A DNA stretch of 64,000 nucleotides from Sphagnum compactum (taxonomy: Eukaryota > Bryophyta > Sphagnopsida > Sphagnales): assembly GCA_965153455.1 (NCBI GenBank), contig OZ234496.1, forward strand, positions 3,977,207-4,041,206, read 5' to 3'. Under the pieces are notes generated by a model that was not told the origin of the DNA, did no database searches, and saw only the letters and a list, made by a program, of their open reading frames with translations. A program made the position numbers and the translations under genes. Shown here piece by piece: positions 49,712 through 60,939 of the stretch; positions within the stretch are counted from its first letter, which is position 1, and each line of letters opens with the position of its first letter.

Positions 49712-50117
49712 TATATGACTGTTGTCTTGTCGATTTTTGATCAACATCTTACACAAGTTGTAAAATCCTCCACAGAGTTATGTCTAAAAATCAACCTAAA
49801 TTCACACAAGAAGAATTTCACCAATTCTTTTTGTATAGGGGAAGGGCAGGGCCAGAGGGTGTTTATTTGTTTGAAGGCATGGGAAACAAGGACAATACCT
49901 TGAGTTCCCTGTGCTTGAAAACAGACAAATGCATAGTGGCCTTGCCCTTCCATTGCATAAAAAATTTGACCTATTTTAGGTATTGTTCCAAGTTAAGAAT
50001 GGACCTGTCGAGGGCACCTTACAAAGGTGTAACATGCTTCCCAAAACACATGAAAGTCTTACCTAGGGAGTTACTTGCAAGTTCAACAGAAAAAATTAGG
50101 TTAGCTTTTTACATGTA
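49712..50117. other. Unassigned DNA
   Basis: A short stretch with overlapping open frames on both strands of up to 112 codons (49,780-50,118). No family motif is seen in either, so no gene is called. Confidence 0.4.
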
Positions 50118-50565
50118 GGATAAAGCGCCAATGTGAGGGGCACTCTCAAAATAAGGGGCCTAGGACAAGGTGGTAATTGAGGCAGACCCCCACGTTTGGG
50201 AATTTCTCTTACCAATGGGAATTACTCGTTGCAGAGCTCAAGATGACCATTACCATGAACTTGACATACAAAAATCACAAGGGAGGGTTCTTACACCTAC
50301 TACTTAAGGGAGAGACACATCTTACATCTATAAGTACACAGGACTTCCTTCGCACTCTCAAGGAGTACATGTAAGATCCCTCCTCTTTTCTAGCAGGTTA
50401 TCATATTTAGGCAATAGGTTCCAGTAGGGCACAAAAGTATAGCAAAATCATTGAAAATTTCTACTTTCCTCTCCTACTAGCAACCAAATTTGGCTAATTC
50501 CTCTTGTGGATGATTGCCAGTGTGGCTACATCAGAAAATTGACAAAAGAAAAACCTGGTACTGAT
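50118..50565 (+). mobile_element. Diverged, internally deleted relic of repeat B
   Basis: 50,130-50,400 follows B right 41,315-41,500 (GAGGGGC-CT-CAAAATAAGGGGC, then TGGTAA, then a TTTGGGAAT block and a CTCAAGGAGT block). 50,487-50,560 follows B 45,325-45,400 (TTTGGCTAA, CTTGTGGAT, ACATCA-AAA-TGAC). About 4 kb of B is missing between the two parts. Similarity is much lower than between the two main copies. B is therefore a repeat family with older members, not a two-copy duplication. Confidence 0.6.
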
Positions 50566-51400
50566 GCCTTCCTCATTAACAAAGTAATAGGAATTATTCC
50601 ATGAAGTTCCCAAAAACTAAGAAACTAAACAATTCCCAGCAACACTTCAGAAACAATCCTCAAAATGTGGGGGCTGAATGAAATGTACATATATTTCTCG
50701 CATGCAGGCACAGCCGGCGAATGAGCTATATTGTTTAAGACAGACAGTGCAAAAACCAGTGCTTATGCCTTCATCATTCACAAAGTACCTAGTAGGAATT
50801 GTTCCATGATATTCACAAAAAATCAACTGACAATTCACAGCAACCCATAGTGAACATTCCTCAAACTGAGGGACCAAATGAGAACTACCTCATTCCATAG
50901 TCTCTCCCTTTACAGGAACACCCAACAAATGAGCTACATTGTTCAAGACAGTGCAAAAAAAGAAATATTGATGCCGTCCTAATTGACAAAGTACCTAATA
51001 GGAATTGTTCCATGGATTTCCCAAAAATGAATTCAAAGTTCACAATAACACCTTGTGAACATTCCTCAAAATGTGGGACCAAACCCAAACATCATTCCAC
51101 AGCCTCTCTCTCTTACAGGCAGAGCCAAACAAATGAGTTATATTGTTGTCCAAGACGGCACAATAAGCAGTACTGATGTCTTCCTCATTAAGAAAGTAAT
51201 AGGAACAGTTCCAAGAAGTTCCCAAAAAATGAACTCGTACTTCACAACATAACACCTAGTGAGTATTCCTCAAAATGTGTGACCAAATGAAAACTACATT
51301 AGTCTGTAAGTCTCTGCCTTACAGGCATAACCAACAAATGAGCTATATTATCCAAGACCATGCAAAACGCAGTACAAATGCCTTCCTTATCAACATAGTA
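50557..51400. repeat. ~205-bp tandem repeat, four units plus a partial
   Basis: The anchor ATG(C/T)C(T/G)TCCT or similar recurs at 50,564, 50,765, 50,971, 51,176 and 51,378 (spacings 201, 206, 205, 202). Each unit contains AATAGGAATTGTTCCATG-like, TTCCCAAAAAATGA, CCTCAAA-TGTG, TTACAGGCA and CAACAAATGAGCTA blocks. Units differ at roughly one base in five to eight. It lies downstream of the villin stop codon. Confidence 0.88.
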
Positions 51401-51951
51401 TATTTGTAGTGAAAGATTATGACCATAAACTTGAATCAGGGAGCACAAAAGAAGAGTTACTTGTAGAGTGAAAGAGATCTCATACTGTGACATTCCTAAA
51501 CATTTGCACCAAGGAGGAATGAAAGGAGTTGTAAGGGGAAGCTCCCTCCTCAGTGCTTTTCTGAACTGCAGGAATGAAAGGAGTTGATTGAGATCAGTGA
51601 GCCAGCAGAAAGTAGACAAGAAAGAACTGAATTACTGAATTACTGATGAAAAGCAAAACAGAGAAAATTAAAAAGATGCAGGGTGGGATGGGATGGAGAC
51701 AGGAGTAGAGAGTATGATGCCACACCTCACAGACTAGAGCGGGATGTTGTGTCCAAGAAACTCAAATTATCTCAGAAAAGGTGACAGTGGAAACAGATAG
51801 ACCCATCAGAAAGCTTTATACCAGCAAATCACATCAGAGGTTTGGACACATTGATTACCTAAAATGATAACAAGTCACTGCTTATTGATGACGATGCCCT
51901 ACTCAAAATTGCAATCCATCCTGAGGCGATTCAATCAAGCTCTGAAGAAAG
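51401..51951 (-). other. Villin 3' flank
   Basis: On the minus strand this follows the villin stop and probably contains the 3'UTR. A 17-bp word, AGGAATGAAAGGAGTTG, occurs twice (51,513 and 51,571). No other gene is seen. Confidence 0.45.
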
Positions 51952-54900
51952 CTAGAAAAGATCAAGGGCCTTTTTGCGCTGATCCTGCTTCCACTTGGGC
52001 ATCTCATAAAACTGGGACTGAGTGACCCCAAACAGCTTTTCAAATTCTTCAGAGGACAAGTAAGCCTGTGAACACAAGCAGCCAGTGTGGAACACATTGT
52101 CATTCATTCAGGAAGTAAACACAAACAGGGTTTGCTTTAGTCATTCTGTTGCTCTAGACACTATGTTTTCTCAGCAGAATTTACTGAGTGAACATTCACT
52201 TCTGGGTTCTTCACGATCTGGAGGATAGGATAATACTACTTGGGTTCTCAAAGGTGTGCAGGCATTGACATTGAGCATTGCCCTTTATTAAAAGAGAGTT
52301 TTATGAACCACTTTTCTAGGACAACACACCACAGCACTGCAACAGGTGCAACAATTTACCTCTCTTCTCTTGAGGTTTATCTTGGGAGCAGGGTCTGTAG
52401 AAGAAGTTTTCAAACGCTCATAGCCAAAAACTTCTGAGATCTCTTCATTTTCTTCACCTCCATCTTCAGATTTTGAACTTGTTGATTCAAACAGAGTATC
52501 CGAGTCCCCCAGTGCATCCACTTTTGAAACTAGTGATGGAACAGCTATCCAGTCATCCTCAGCTGGAAAAGGTGCCCACATGATGAGTGAGAACTCCAGT
52601 TCTATGCTACGATAGGGCTCTGCTGTTAGGAGAAGGAGTTGCTCTGAAGTTGGTACCACATGCAAAATAAGTTTGAACAAACAAATAGAAAGTATGAACT
52701 GAACCCAATGGCCTGAATGTAAATGACATCAATAAAATAACTCTTTGAACTCAAGGTCAGCTGTGTGTCACAAATCAGTTCAAAACAAGGGAAGGCAGAG
52801 AAGTGTGAGAAAAGCAGAGGTCACCGTGATTTGAAGAGGGAGGGGTGGCTGGGGTGCCCAGGACCGAGGACAGAGCTGCCATAGCTGCAGCCCTCTGAGA
52901 ATTACTAGATGTTTGGATTCGATGGAAACTGCCAATCTTGGTAGTTCCTGGAGCTGGAGATGATAAGGGCTGTGGGATTTCAGAAGTCAAATGTGGTGTC
53001 AAAGCTGCCATAGCTGCTGCCCTTTGAGTGGAAGTAACCTCGGAGCCAGATGGGGAGTTAGACATGCGCCTCTTGGAGTTCTGCAGTATTGATAACAAAA
53101 TGTCACATGCACTGCCATATTCACCATTCGGGACAATGTGGTGGAAACTCAAGGGGTTCTCTATGATCAACCACAATACATTTGAGGTTTTTAGACAAGG
53201 GATTGATGAATATTTTATAAGTTGCTGAAGATGCAGCCCTGGATGTTAATGAGGAGACTGAATCCATCTGGAGACCATGCTCCTGGTGCCTCATATAATC
53301 TGAGCTCTCTTGAACAAGTGCACTGTAGAACAAACCAATTACAGGAACTTCTTCTACCTCAATGAGAGCTGGCCGCCCTTGCAGTGCTGCAAGCTTTCTT
53401 GTGTAAGCATCTCCACCTACCTGCAAAAGTTCATGGATCTTGAGATTCTTGAAGCAAATACTAGCACTTTAAGAGTCCAGAATGCCCTTCAAGCATCTTG
53501 TCTTCCTCTTTGCTACAGATACCATTGTAGGAACTGATGTGGAGCCAAGGAAGTCAGACTGGTGCACACAGGGATCCTCATATGCCCATCCCACAGCTAT
53601 GTGAAGACTATGGTTCTTAGCTCTGGCTCCTTGAAGGATATCATTTTCCCAAGGTATTTGATTGTGAAAGGCTTGCTGTCTAATTTAGTAAAGGCATGTT
53701 TTTGTCTGAATCTGGTTCCTGGCTGATCTGTGTTGGAAAGTTAATTACTTTCCAGAGTGCTACAATTGGAACTTTGAACTTTAGGCTAACTCTATTTTAT
53801 TGGTTGTTCCATCTACCTTCATTAAAACAGTGCCTTTTCAACACTTGCAAGTGACTAAAAATTACAATTGACTCACAATTGCCTTGCTGGGGTCCCATGA
53901 GAAGTATGTGGTAAAAAATGATGGCTCGTTTCCTTCCAATACTCTGAACACTGGAGTATCTCGTGATGTCACCTCCAAACCAGCAGCCCTTTCAAGGTAT
54001 TTCTGCGTCCATTGTTTCCAATGCAGGATTAAGTAGTAATTCAAGACAACAACTCAAATAGACAAGGGAACACTTTTCTTTCCAGATGGAAGACAGGCAG
54101 CACTAATCAATTTGAATAGGAGAAAAGCTAGTCCCCAGAATCACTTGTCAGCATGTCACAAATAGATCACTCCAGACATCTGAGACCTTTTAAGACCAGT
54201 ACTTTTCAGCTGGTGTTTGACAAAGTAGTCTTTGGGCACCTCACAGTGGAGAATAAATAATATACATTAGAGTGACCCATATCTTGTGTCATCTGGAGAA
54301 GCTGACCACACATTTTTGGGGAATCACTAACAAGTTCCCACAGAGCCTCAAGTTTACGTAACACCCTCTTCTCTGATGCGAAGGAAAGAATGGTACCTGA
54401 GCAATATCCCAAGCCTGTACTTTATCATTGCTGCTGGCATGCTGACCCACCCACACATGTATGGCATTTTGGCCGTCCAGAATCATTATATCCTCACTCA
54501 GTAAATCATCTTGTGTGAAATTGAACACCTCTGTCACCTGCGTGTTTATATTATCAGTGTTAATAAAGCAAAAAGTGCCACAGACTAATCCAAGAGCAAT
54601 ATGTTTCAAGTATGATAGTTGTAAACTCCCAGCTTTCAGGAATGCTGCTACAGTTCAACATGCTTCTCATGCTGCTAGTTGATGCAGATTGCTGTAGGAA
54701 GTGAAACAGTATGCCGCACAGAAGGAAATTTCTTTGACTGGAGTGGCAGTAAAGCTTTTTGTTGCAGTTGTGTGCTGGTGAAGGACAGATACATACAAGT
54801 CATCTGACTGAAATTATAAAGGAAAAGAAATACCTTCAAAGTTCCTGGAAATTGTAGACATTTGTGAATGGTGTCAAGCACATGCCATCAAGACATTCAA

Positions 54901-57900
54901 AAACCAACCAAAGATGGTGTTAGTAGTATGCATATTTGTGGTTTCTTCAGTCATTCATGAGCCTGGTGTACTGTGGAGCTTAAGCACTCACAAAGGATCA
55001 ATGTTAAGTGAATTTCCACCCACCAGCAGACACCAAAATAAGATTTGTTACAATCTGCAGTGATCTCAACAAAGGAACAAAAAAATAGGGAAATAGAGAT
55101 GACACAGCTCAGACAATAGAACCTCAGGAATACACAAGCTACTTGGAAGAAGAATGAAGCAAACTCATAAAGTGCAAGTAAATGATGATGATGAAAGTAG
55201 CTTAGAGAAAGCAAGAACATCAGAGTGAATGGTTTTAGTGTGACACATATGGCACCTGACCTTGTTGAAGGCTGCAGTGAAACAACCGAGGGTCCTTTGT
55301 ACCATCTTTTGGTTCACGATGGCTTGGATATTTGCGCTTACCACCAAGAGAGCTCCAAAATATTGGAGGCTCTAAACCTTCTTTGACTGGTCTTGCCACC
55401 ACACCAGGCTGCACCAGCCACATACTTAAGTCAAGGAAGCAACTACTTCAAGCTTAAGGTCAGCACTAAATATTGAACTGCAGGTGCACCCATTTCATTC
55501 CCATCTTCACTCAACATCACTTTAGTGAATTTCAACACTGATGTCATCAGGCAAGATCAGGTCCAACATGTAAAGCCTGCACTAGCAGTTTCTGACCTTC
55601 AAAAACCCAGCAACTTGCAGGGCAACCTTCTGATCTTCAGGAGTGCTCAAGTTGCCAGACCAGGAGTAAAACTTCACACTTGATTGTAGGAGGAAGCAAT
55701 CTGATGAGTTAAGTGACACTGCCAACTGCAATCCAACATGCCAAAGCCCTGAAAAAGGAATGAGAGAACTGCAACCAATGTCCATGGGAAACCTGAAATG
55801 CTTCAAGGACCAATAACAGACAGAACAGGACAGAGCAAAACAGCAGTGACAACCAGAGGTTCCTAACAAGAAGAGAAAACTTATGTTTCTCCCTCACATG
55901 TGACACCAATACTTGACTGTATCTTGTGTCCACGGTCACCTATGGTGCATAATATGTGAAGTAACTCAGAATGGCAATGTGCAGCCAAACTAGCAATCGT
56001 TCACCTCTTTTTCAGACTGGATTGCAAACATTTTCCCTAGCATAAAATGTTCTACAACAAAGAAGTTGTCAAAGGCTCCAATGCAAAGTTTCTGACTTAC
56101 TGGTTCAACTTGCACAGCTTGTGTGATGTGCTGACTGCCACCTCGCACCTGTACCAGCATAATTGTGTTCTCTTTGTTCTCCTTTTGACTTGGACTTGTG
56201 CTTCCCTGCATTTGGCCAATGTTTATGCAAGAAACAAGAAAATAAAAGATAATATTGAGCTCTCTGGGTCATCAAGCTGAGAATCTACGTCAGTCAGACT
56301 CACAAAGAAAAGAAATCCAACTCAACTGGAAGTACACAGACCACCACAGTGGTGCATGAAGTTTCCAAGGAGCTCACTAATGCAAGTACACTCTGTAACT
56401 CAAGGGCTGCCCGATAGTTTTCAAACCTTTAAAATGCACATGCACTGGAACAGAGCTAGAAACTGCGGCGGCTCCTTCCCTTGAAAAATGCGAGCCTGCC
56501 ATTTCCCCAGAGGCATTAACTTTCTTGCTGATACCAAAACTGAGTCTAGTTGGGAAATTCCTGGACCTCAGAACAAATCCTAACAAGAGGAGGAGAACAA
56601 AATTGAAGCATGAGGGGCTGAGGGAAGAAAAGTACCTGCACTGGACGGTCTTTCAATGAAAGGGAGATTTCATTGGTCAGAGTTGCAGCTGCTGCCTTGT
56701 CCTCCTGCCAATTGCAACAATAATGGCAACCAGAGGTACAAACCCAAATTAACAAACACCATCACAAGGGAACCAGATCCCACCATTAACCTGCTCAAAA
56801 AAATTCACTTGATACAGAGCCTTGATGGAAATGTCACAAGCACACCTTGCTCCCATCATTGTCTACATTTCAGGAACTACAGGATGCAAATCTGCATGTC
56901 TTAACATTGAAATGTCTGTTAAGGATATTCCAAACTGCCAGTACCAGAGAAGCTTGTTGACCAAGCCAGTAACACAGCAGGTATTCCTCCTTGCGGTCAG
57001 ATTTGTCGCCTTGATATGTATAGAGTACAATGTAGCAGTTGTTATCATAAAACTTTCCAACATCTACTAGAGGCACATCTGACTTCACATTGCCATCCAC
57101 CCTCCACACCTGAGATTGCACAAAATCCAAATGTAACTTTCCCAGTGCTGTCATCCTGTCAAAACTCTCATCAACATCTTCAACTGTATCCCATACCTCC
57201 AACTCCTGGCAGAATTGTTAAACATTTAAATTCCACTTGCATTTGCATCCATCTCTGATGACCCCAAGAGTCTCAGCTCATACTAAAGATCAAATCACCA
57301 CTCGGTTCATGAGACTTCAAGATACATTCAGATCTTCTCTAATGTGTCATATTACATGGTCATATGTACCAGCCAACAGGATGTTTAAAAGATAAACCCC
57401 GACACTTAGTATGTTTGCTTTGCAGTTCACTTCATGAGTCTAATAATAGAATACCCATATTGGTCAGGAGAACAATGTGCAGTTAAGGAGTGAAAACCTG
57501 AAGCTTCCCAGCAGAATTCAAAAGTTCTGGAACCTCTTCCTTAACAGGTGCAGCCTTCAGAAGACCCTTCACATTGACCCCTTGCTGCTTCAACATTGCT
57601 GCCATTGCCAAAGATAAACACTGAAATGTAAGAATGACCTGAGTGGAATTTGCATGATGGGAATTGCCCATTTGTCACATATTCTTATGTACTGTGATGG
57701 CAATGACTGTGTTACAGGAGAGCTTGTTGCACTTAGCTACTGTATCTTGCATACCTGCAACTTTGCCTCTCCCTTCTTCAGAGACAGGGGTTTGGCCAGT
57801 CAGGGGCCATTTGTCAAAGTTGGATCGAAAGTCCAGTGTTTCAAAACCCTCAATCACACGAGTGACAAGGGTATGTTGTGGATGGTTCTGACCAGAAAGG

Positions 57901-60900
57901 TATTCCTGCATATTGTTTACAGACATGGAGATAAGAGTCTGTAAGTGAGGGACAACAAGCTTGGTTACAGAGCTGGAACCCCAATGCCTTCACATAGTAT
58001 TTCTGAGATCAGGTTTATTGAAATCTGGACACAAAGGTATTTTGGCTTTACTGAAAGATAAATGATTTTTGGTAAAAGTGGGGTTGGGGATAGACAAATC
58101 ATTAAGAAGCACAGCTGTGCCAGCTTACGTCAGCAATTTTGATTGCAGCTTTTCTCAGATCAAGGGAGGTGTTACGACCCGTCCATATGAAGAGCTCTGA
58201 TCCACAGTCAAGCAGGTAGCACTTGCTAGTGTCCAGCATGTCCCTCCTCAGCAATGCACTTTCCACTTCCTTGATCTTCCCCTCCACCACACTTCTAGTG
58301 CCAATGACCATAGACCAGTCCTTATCAATCACAATTTGGAGCCTACCGTATAACTGCCATTTTCAGCACCCAAATCTCTATTTCCAGCTCTTTTGAACAG
58401 CTGGGTTCATGTGATGTTAGGAAGCACTGCAGATTGTCCCTAGTAGGAGTCACATTCATGGATCAGAGTTGCAAAACATGCAGAATGATCAGAATACCTA
58501 CCAGAAAAGTTTTCTGTGAGTCCTTGCAGAAAGAGAATCATCAGCAACTGAAAGCTTTTTCACAAGTGGAGCAAAGCCTCCAAATAGACCCCAAAATTGT
58601 CCTGTGTCAGCTTCAGACCCCAGAGTTCCATCATCTGCACTTTACATAAGACAGAGTAAAAGTTCCGGTAACTTGATTTGACAAAGCAAGAGAAGGCTTA
58701 TCAAAACAATGAGGTTTCTGACTTCTGGACAACACAACAAGACAATGGCAGGAACAAAATTCTGGGAAGACACAACACCACAAACATCTCAAAGTCTTTC
58801 AGCAGATCATTTTGATCTGAACATGTTTCACAGGCATAGCACCTTGTTGTCTACCAGCCATCAAAACGATCCAGAAGAGATGTTGGCACTCATAAGAATT
58901 GCTTGACAACACTGGTCTGTTTACTTACCAACAATGATTACTTCACATTTGCCTTCATGATCTGTGTCTTTGATATGCTGCAGGACTTCCAAGGCCTTTC
59001 CCCTTTCCTGAATGCTGGAATTAGCACCGTTGAACTGGAAAATCTTGGATGCTGTGTCCAGTACAAAGACATCATCGTGGTTGAGTGAAGAGCGTGAAAA
59101 TGGCACCTGCTCACACATTATCTGTTGTTATCTTGCCGATTTGAAACATCTCAGAAGCCTTTTAAACACTCAGCACTTGTAACTGCTCTCTGCATTAGGC
59201 ATTCACATTATTGAGCTTCAAGAGTCATCAGATTTATGAACCAAAGATCACTCCTACAGCAGATCAGCGGGAGTACATAGGACAGTGGTGCTTGTCATAA
59301 ATCTTTAGCCCAGGCTAACAACACTCAAGGTGGCTAAACTTGCAATGTAAGTCACAGCCTGACAGACATCTGAATTTTGCAGAGAAGCCAAGAATGATCA
59401 GGGTTCATGCACATACTTATATCACCAAGTAATCTGAGGAGGGAAGGTGAGCTTTGCAAACTGCAAGTTTAAACATGACCAATAGGATGGAATATAGTGA
59501 AAGATAAAAGAACATGCCTGGTTTACTCGAACAGCACGCCTGCCTTTGACAACAAAGAGGCGAGGTTCAACCTTTTCACTTTCTACTTTCTTGAAACCTG
59601 AGGCAACACCACCTTCCAAAGGTATGATGCAAGGCTTAAAATAGGTTAAAAACTTTTCTGTCTCATGGCCCTGGGTTTCTCTGAACTGCACTGCCCTGCC
59701 TCCTAAGGCTGCATCAAGCTCTACAGTTTTAATAGCTGCTGCACCAGCCTCATCCTGCAAAGAAGTTACATAGAACAAATGTCCTTAAGGTCAATGCAAT
59801 TCAACTCCTAAGCAACCCTAAACAAGCAAAACATAAGAGTAAAATGCATATGTGACTTGCATACTAGATCAAGCTTCCTGATTTCACCATAAAGAATGTC
59901 ACACTTTGCAGTTTTATGATTGATCCCAGGAAGAACAGGTGCATGATTGTCTGCAAGAGAAAAATACCTGGCTTGTGTCTTTTCCAAGCCAGAAGTGAAT
60001 ATCATAGTGGAATGCTCCACTTTTCAAAGCTGTTGTCTGTTTCCACACCCAGCTAAGATGACATCAGTTACCAAGGTGACATGATAGAAAAAGAACCTCA
60101 CCAAAAATGAATACCATCCTGCCAATCCCAATCCTTTTCCATGAGGTAATAAGTATGGAGCCTAAGATAGTGCATTTGATTGAAATATTCTGAACACAAA
60201 CACTGTCTTGCTCATACGCCTACCAGATCTTTGTTAAAACAATTACCCGTAGAATGATGTAGGAGTCTCCGGTGTAAAATTTGCCAAAGGAAGACTTTGG
60301 GAGAGGTATTGGCTTAAAATTCTCAATGCGCCAGATGTCCATCCCTCTACAATCCAAGTCAAAGATTCAAATGCATGGAATCTGTGCCATTTAGTTTGAG
60401 CTGAAAGAAGGCTACGGTTTTGTCTATGATACCAATGCCACAACAGAGGCATCGCAGTTTGCTTTAAGACTGCTACTCACAGCCCTGTGGTTTATAGAGC
60501 CCAATAGAACAATAGAATAGAGAACGAGATGGAGGAGGCAATTGATGAAAATAATGCTTCTAAGCAATCATACCTTAATATCTACTCACACAAAATTCTA
60601 GGACTTGTTTAACTTCAACAAAGACCCCAGAAGAGAAAATCTTATTGACGACAAGAGAGAAACAATAAATGGAGCAGAAACTCCATACACCGATAAACCC
60701 TTGTGTCTCAGCATGATGAGCAGGAGAGATAGGAAGTGGGTGAGTATGGGCAAATCACAGTGTGAAATGGACATGAGGATTATGCACCTGATAATCCAAG
60801 TGAGACCCTAAAACAGAGTAACATGGATTATAACAGACAGGAGGCAATCAAACAGCACTGCTGTGCTGCAGCAAAAAGGATACGGCTTTTGTCCAACTCC

Positions 60901-60939
60901 TTGAAATGCAGCATCGACATTTTTCATTGACACAGACAT
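51952..60939 (-). CDS. VLN: Villin (gelsolin repeats plus headpiece)
   Basis: Twenty-one coding exons give 926 aa, and every phase closes: 60,939-60,884; 60,346-60,247; 60,036-59,968; 59,754-59,518; 59,106-58,929; 58,634-58,502; 58,291-58,129; 57,905-57,755; 57,598-57,498; 57,109-56,945; 56,704-56,636; 56,495-56,427; 56,205-56,101; 55,725-55,597; 55,408-55,256; 54,537-54,397; 54,002-53,877; 53,420-53,358; 53,080-52,825; 52,562-52,360; 52,065-51,952. Villins bind, bundle, cap and sever actin filaments with Ca2+ control. Six gelsolin repeats fill about 18-735 ([61 protein letters not shown]). A linker follows, then the headpiece at 865-926 ([27 protein letters not shown]). Intron 4 starts with GC, not GT. 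The G4 region lacks the GG-S-GYK loop seen after LKG in other plant villins. The start [19 protein letters not shown] matches the family. Confidence 0.93.

Noticed and set aside
49780-50118. 112-codon plus-strand frame as a gene
   Set aside because: The opposite strand is open as well, and no motif or splice structure supports it.
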